From assembly GCA_023400985.1 (NCBI GenBank), contig JAEXEN010000034.1, positions 14,657 to 78,656 on the forward strand: a stretch of 64,000 nt of DNA, given 5' to 3'. The notes under the pieces were generated by a model, which was not told the origin of the DNA, made no database searches, and saw only the letters and a list, made by a program, of their open reading frames with translations. Each line of letters opens with the position of its first letter. The stretch's first letter is position 1. The DNA comes from Bacillota bacterium. Its GTDB lineage: Bacteria > Bacillota > Clostridia > Christensenellales > CAG-138. The translations under genes were made by a program, and so were the position numbers. Positions 61,252-64,000 of the stretch are shown piece by piece.

Positions 61252-63042
61252 ATGTCAGCGGAAAGAATTGCGGCGCTTCGTGCGCGCATGGCGAAACACG
61301 GGATGCACGCTTATATCGTGCCCACCTCGGATTTCCATTCCTCGGAGCACATGGGGGCGCATTTTCAGGCGCGGCGTTACCTTTCGGATTTCACCGGCTC
61401 CGCGGGCACGCTCGTCGTGACGGCGGAGGAAGCGGGCCTTTGGACGGACGGGCGGTACTTTTTGCAGGCCGAGCAGCAGATGGCGGGCAACGGTGTGAAA
61501 CTTTTCAAAATGGGCGAGCCGGGCGTGCCGACGATTCACCAATACCTCAGCGACCATATGCCGCACGGCTGCGTACTGGGCATGGACGGGCGCGTGGTGA
61601 GCGCCGCGTATGTAAAATCCGTCCGCGCGGCGCTTGAGGCGCAGTCTCCCACGATCACGCTCGAACGGGATCTCGTGGGCGAGATATGGGAGGATAGGCC
61701 GCCTATTTCCGATGCGAAGGCATTTCTGTATCCCGAGAAATACGCGGGAAAAACACGGATAGAGAAGCTTAAGGAGCTTCGCGAGGCGATTGCGAAAAAG
61801 GGTGCGGACGCGCATGTGCTCACCACGCTCGACGATATCGCATGGCTTTTCAATATCCGCGGCGACGATATCCTCTTTGAGCCGCTCGTATTTTCATATG
61901 CGGTCGTAGAGCAAAACGCGGCGCATCTGTTCATCAGCTTGAACAAGCTCGGCGCGGACGCGAAAGCGGAACTTGACCGCGACAAAGTGACGCTTCACCC
62001 GTATGAGGAAGTGTACGAATTCGTGAAGGGCTACGGCGAGGGCACGAGCGTATTGATGTGCTCGGACGTCGTGAACAGCGCGCTTTACGAGCTTGTGGGC
62101 ACGAAGGCTATCGTGATCGACGCCGAAAACCCCACCGTCGCAATGAAGACCTTAAAAAACGACACGGAGCTTGAAGGCATGCGCCGCGCGCACATCCAGG
62201 ACGGCGTCGCACTTACACGCTTCATGCGCTGGGTAAAGGAAAACGTCGGCAAGGAAAAGATCACGGAGGTGAGCGCCGGCGAAAAGGCAAGGCAATTCCG
62301 CGCGCAAATGGAGGGTTTCGTTTCCCCGTCGTTTAATACCATCTGCGGCTATAAGGAGCACGGGGCCATCATCCACTACGGAGCAACGGAAGAAACGGAC
62401 GTGGAACTGAAACCGATCGGTATGGTGCTTTTCGATTCCGGCGGGCAGTATCTCGACGGTACCACGGATGTTACGCGCACCATCGCGCTCGGGCCTCTTA
62501 CCGATACGGAAAAGGCGCATTTCGCGCTGGTGCTTCGCGCCATGCTGCGGCTTGCCGAGGCGCGCTTCTTGCATGGTGCGCGCGGCATGAACCTCGATAT
62601 TTTGGCGCGCGGACTCTTCTGGGAGAAAGGACTCGATTATAAGCACGGCACCGGTCACGGCGTGGGCTGCTTTTTGTGTGTGCACGAGCCGCCGGTGGGC
62701 TTCCGCTGGAACGTGGTGCCGGAGCGCAACGATTCCTGCGTGTTCGAGCCGGGCATGGTGGTGAGCGACGAGCCGGGCATCTATGTCGAGGGGAGCCACG
62801 GCGTGCGCACCGAAAACCTTCTTGCCTGCCGCGCAGGCGAGGAAAACGAGTTCGGCAAATTCCTGTATTTTGAAACGCTTACCTATGTCCCCATCGACCT
62901 CGATGCGGTGGATAAAAAATATCTGACAGACGAGGACGTCCGCCGCCTCAATGCCTACCATGCGAAGGTATTTGAAAAGCTTTCGCCCTACATGGACGAA
63001 GAGGAAAAGGAATGGCTGCGGCGGTATACGAGGGCGATATAA
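61252..63042 (+). CDS. Xaa-Pro aminopeptidase, M24B family (aminopeptidase P type)
   Basis: 596 residues, the three-domain long form. Two creatinase-like N-terminal domains (IVPTSDFHSSEHMGAHFQAR, TDGRYFLQAEQQ) precede the pita-bread domain. Metal ligands: FDSGGQYLDGTTDVTRT (two Asp), GTGHGVGCFLCVHE (His), SDEPGIY (Glu) and YFETLTYVP (Glu). It removes N-terminal residues before proline in the cytoplasm. GAAAGAAGGAG lies upstream. Confidence 0.95.
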   Translation: MSAERIAALRARMAKHGMHAYIVPTSDFHSSEHMGAHFQARRYLSDFTGSAGTLVVTAEEAGLWTDGRYFLQAEQQMAGNGVKLFKMGEPGVPTIHQYLSDHMPHGCVLGMDGRVVSAAYVKSVRAALEAQSPTITLERDLVGEIWEDRPPISDAKAFLYPEKYAGKTRIEKLKELREAIAKKGADAHVLTTLDDIAWLFNIRGDDILFEPLVFSYAVVEQNAAHLFISLNKLGADAKAELDRDKVTLHPYEEVYEFVKGYGEGTSVLMCSDVVNSALYELVGTKAIVIDAENPTVAMKTLKNDTELEGMRRAHIQDGVALTRFMRWVKENVGKEKITEVSAGEKARQFRAQMEGFVSPSFNTICGYKEHGAIIHYGATEETDVELKPIGMVLFDSGGQYLDGTTDVTRTIALGPLTDTEKAHFALVLRAMLRLAEARFLHGARGMNLDILARGLFWEKGLDYKHGTGHGVGCFLCVHEPPVGFRWNVVPERNDSCVFEPGMVVSDEPGIYVEGSHGVRTENLLACRAGEENEFGKFLYFETLTYVPIDLDAVDKKYLTDEDVRRLNAYHAKVFEKLSPYMDEEEKEWLRRYTRAI

Positions 63043-63056
63043 AAGTTAAAAGACGG

Positions 63057-63095
63057 CGCCTCCGCGAAGCGTATGCTTCACGGGGGCGTTTTTTT
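63057..63095 (+). terminator. Terminator after the M24 aminopeptidase
   Basis: CGCCTCCGCGAAGC and GCTTCACGGGGGCG form a long stem with two mismatches and a 4-nt loop, followed by seven T residues. Confidence 0.8.
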
Positions 63096-63198
63096 GTAAA
63101 CTCTACGTTTCGCAGAGGAAAACCGCTTGAACGCATGTTGCGTTTCCGGACGGAACGGGGTAGCCTTAAGGAAAAACAAGACGGGGGAGGGGAACGAT

Positions 63199-63468
63199 AT
63201 GGACGCAAAAAGGACCGGCCGCTTTCTCGCGGGGCTAAGGAAAAGCCGCGGGATCACACAGCTCGAAGTTGCTCAAAGGCTTGGAATAGCCGACAAAACG
63301 GTAAGCAAGTGGGAGTGTGGGAACGGTTATCCGGATATCGCCATGCTCCCCGCGCTGGCCGAGCTGTATGAAGTGAGCGTGGACGAGCTCCTTTGCGGTG
63401 AACGGGTCGGCAGTGAAACAAAGGAGAGAGAAATCCCCGAAAAAACGAAGAAGCAGGCCACTTGCTAA
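63199..63468 (+). CDS. XRE-family helix-turn-helix regulator
   Basis: 89 residues. A single Cro/CI-type domain: FLAGLRKSRGITQLEVAQRL, then IADKTVSKWECGNGYPDI and LYEVSVDELL. A lysine/glutamate-rich tail follows. GGGGAGGGG precedes the ATG at 63199. The stop overlaps the start of the next frame, which encodes a small membrane protein. Many clostridial homologues carry HTH and membrane parts in one chain, so this may be a split gene. Confidence 0.88.
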   Translation: MDAKRTGRFLAGLRKSRGITQLEVAQRLGIADKTVSKWECGNGYPDIAMLPALAELYEVSVDELLCGERVGSETKEREIPEKTKKQATC

Positions 63469-63875
63469 GAAGGGCGCGTAATACCGTGGGTAACCTGTTG
63501 CTTGTGGGCATCGCCTGCGGCGCTGTGGCAATCGCTTTGCTTTACGCGCCGTACAACGAGCCTGCGAGGAGCATTATGGCGGCGGTTTTTTGCGTCGCGA
63601 GCGCGGTATTGGGTATCGTTGCGTTCAGAAAAGCCAAATTCACGTCTGAGGACTGCGCGCTGAAAGCGGCGTTTCCGGCGGAGTTGGAACATTTTTGCCG
63701 GTCGGTCGCACTGTATACGGCAATCGACCTTGCGGTGATTGCTTTTGCGCTCGTGCTCTGGTCGAAGGCCCATATCGTGCTTTTTCTGTGGTCGTTGACC
63801 GTTATCGCCTTCATTTTCTCCACTGCCGTATTTTTCATAAGCCGCCGCCTGTTTTTTAAGGTGCTGGAGAAATAA
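63462..63875 (+). CDS. Small membrane protein, possible partner or detached half of the XRE regulator
   Basis: Up to 137 residues with four hydrophobic segments (NLLLVGIACGAVAIALLYAP, IMAAVFCVASAVLGIVAF, IDLAVIAFALVLW, IVLFLWSLTVIAFIFSTAVF) and an FFISRRLFFK end. The frame begins with TTG at 63462, overlapping the XRE stop by 7 bases, or GTG at 63486; neither has a strong ribosome binding site. The last 125 bases of the window (63876-64000) show only a GGCAAGAGCAGAGCCCTTGCC hairpin. Confidence 0.6.
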   Translation: MLRRARNTVGNLLLVGIACGAVAIALLYAPYNEPARSIMAAVFCVASAVLGIVAFRKAKFTSEDCALKAAFPAELEHFCRSVALYTAIDLAVIAFALVLWSKAHIVLFLWSLTVIAFIFSTAVFFISRRLFFKVLEK

Positions 63876-64000
63876 GGTGATTTGCGCGGCAAGAGCAGAG
63901 CCCTTGCCCTATAGGGGTTAGAAAATACCGTCCGTGCCATAAGGCGCGGGTGCTTTCTGAAAAAACCGCCGTAACGGACTCGCGCGCATGGCTTATAAGC

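Noticed and set aside
1..64000. CRISPR arrays or a prophage
   Set aside because: No regularly spaced identical repeats, cas genes, integrase or phage structural genes were seen. The repeats present are hairpin mosaics without unique spacers.

Overview
The window looks like a chromosomal segment of an anaerobic, moderately GC-rich member of the Bacillota, most likely class Clostridia. The evidence is AddAB recombination nuclease, class 1B dihydroorotate dehydrogenase (PyrD+PyrK), DUF975 and DUF1292 proteins, M42 peptidases, a KamA-family radical SAM enzyme, and a ferredoxin-linked 2-oxoacid oxidoreductase with an NDP-forming acyl-CoA synthetase. Genus cannot be called from the sequence. No phage genes, CRISPR array or complete IS element was seen.

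Layout. 0-7 kb: start of an ABC ATPase, a 41-residue protein, a HAD-IIA phosphatase, three tandem M42 aminopeptidases (minus strand) and a PiT phosphate transporter with its DUF47 partner. 7.4-15.5 kb: KDPG aldolase, ThpR, AddB and AddA, all overlapping. 15.5-17.4 kb: an SLC1-type symporter and a hairpin-rich repeat. 17.4-26 kb (minus): GntR regulator, a LivJHMGF-type ABC importer, then PyrB, PyrK and PyrD. 26-31.4 kb: an MgtA-type ATPase behind an attenuator-like leader, and a five-SH3b secreted protein flanked by diverged direct repeats. 31.4-41.6 kb (minus, one likely operon): NDP-forming acyl-CoA synthetase, IorA, IorB, Asp/Glu/hydantoin racemase, IclR regulator, a second PyrB, a dihydroorotase/allantoinase-family hydrolase and a class Ic aspartate aminotransferase. 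42.1-51 kb (plus, divergent from the last): PCC-domain protein, VOC protein, second racemase, DSD1-type PLP enzyme, serine/threonine-dehydratase-like enzyme and a second LivJHMGF importer. 51-64 kb: tRNA-Thr, a GNAT protein, DUF1292, two duplicated DUF975 membrane proteins, a serine hydrolase, GlmS, a lipoprotein, KamA, an M24 aminopeptidase and an XRE regulator with a small membrane protein.

Main idea. Between 17 and 51 kb three neighbouring operons carry two importers, two racemases, two nearly identical aspartate transcarbamoylases and ring-opening and amino-acid-degrading enzymes, each operon with its own regulator or a strong promoter. Read together they suggest (inference) catabolism of orotate, dihydroorotate, carboxymethylhydantoin or N-carbamoylaspartate. 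PyrDK would reduce orotate, the hydrolase would open the ring, PyrB would run backwards to give aspartate and carbamoyl phosphate, and the aminotransferase would give oxaloacetate. IorAB plus the acyl-CoA synthetase would recover energy from 2-oxoacids. No carbamate kinase is in the window, so the ATP-yielding last step is not shown.

Two families of mosaic, hairpin-rich intergenic repeats are scattered through the window.
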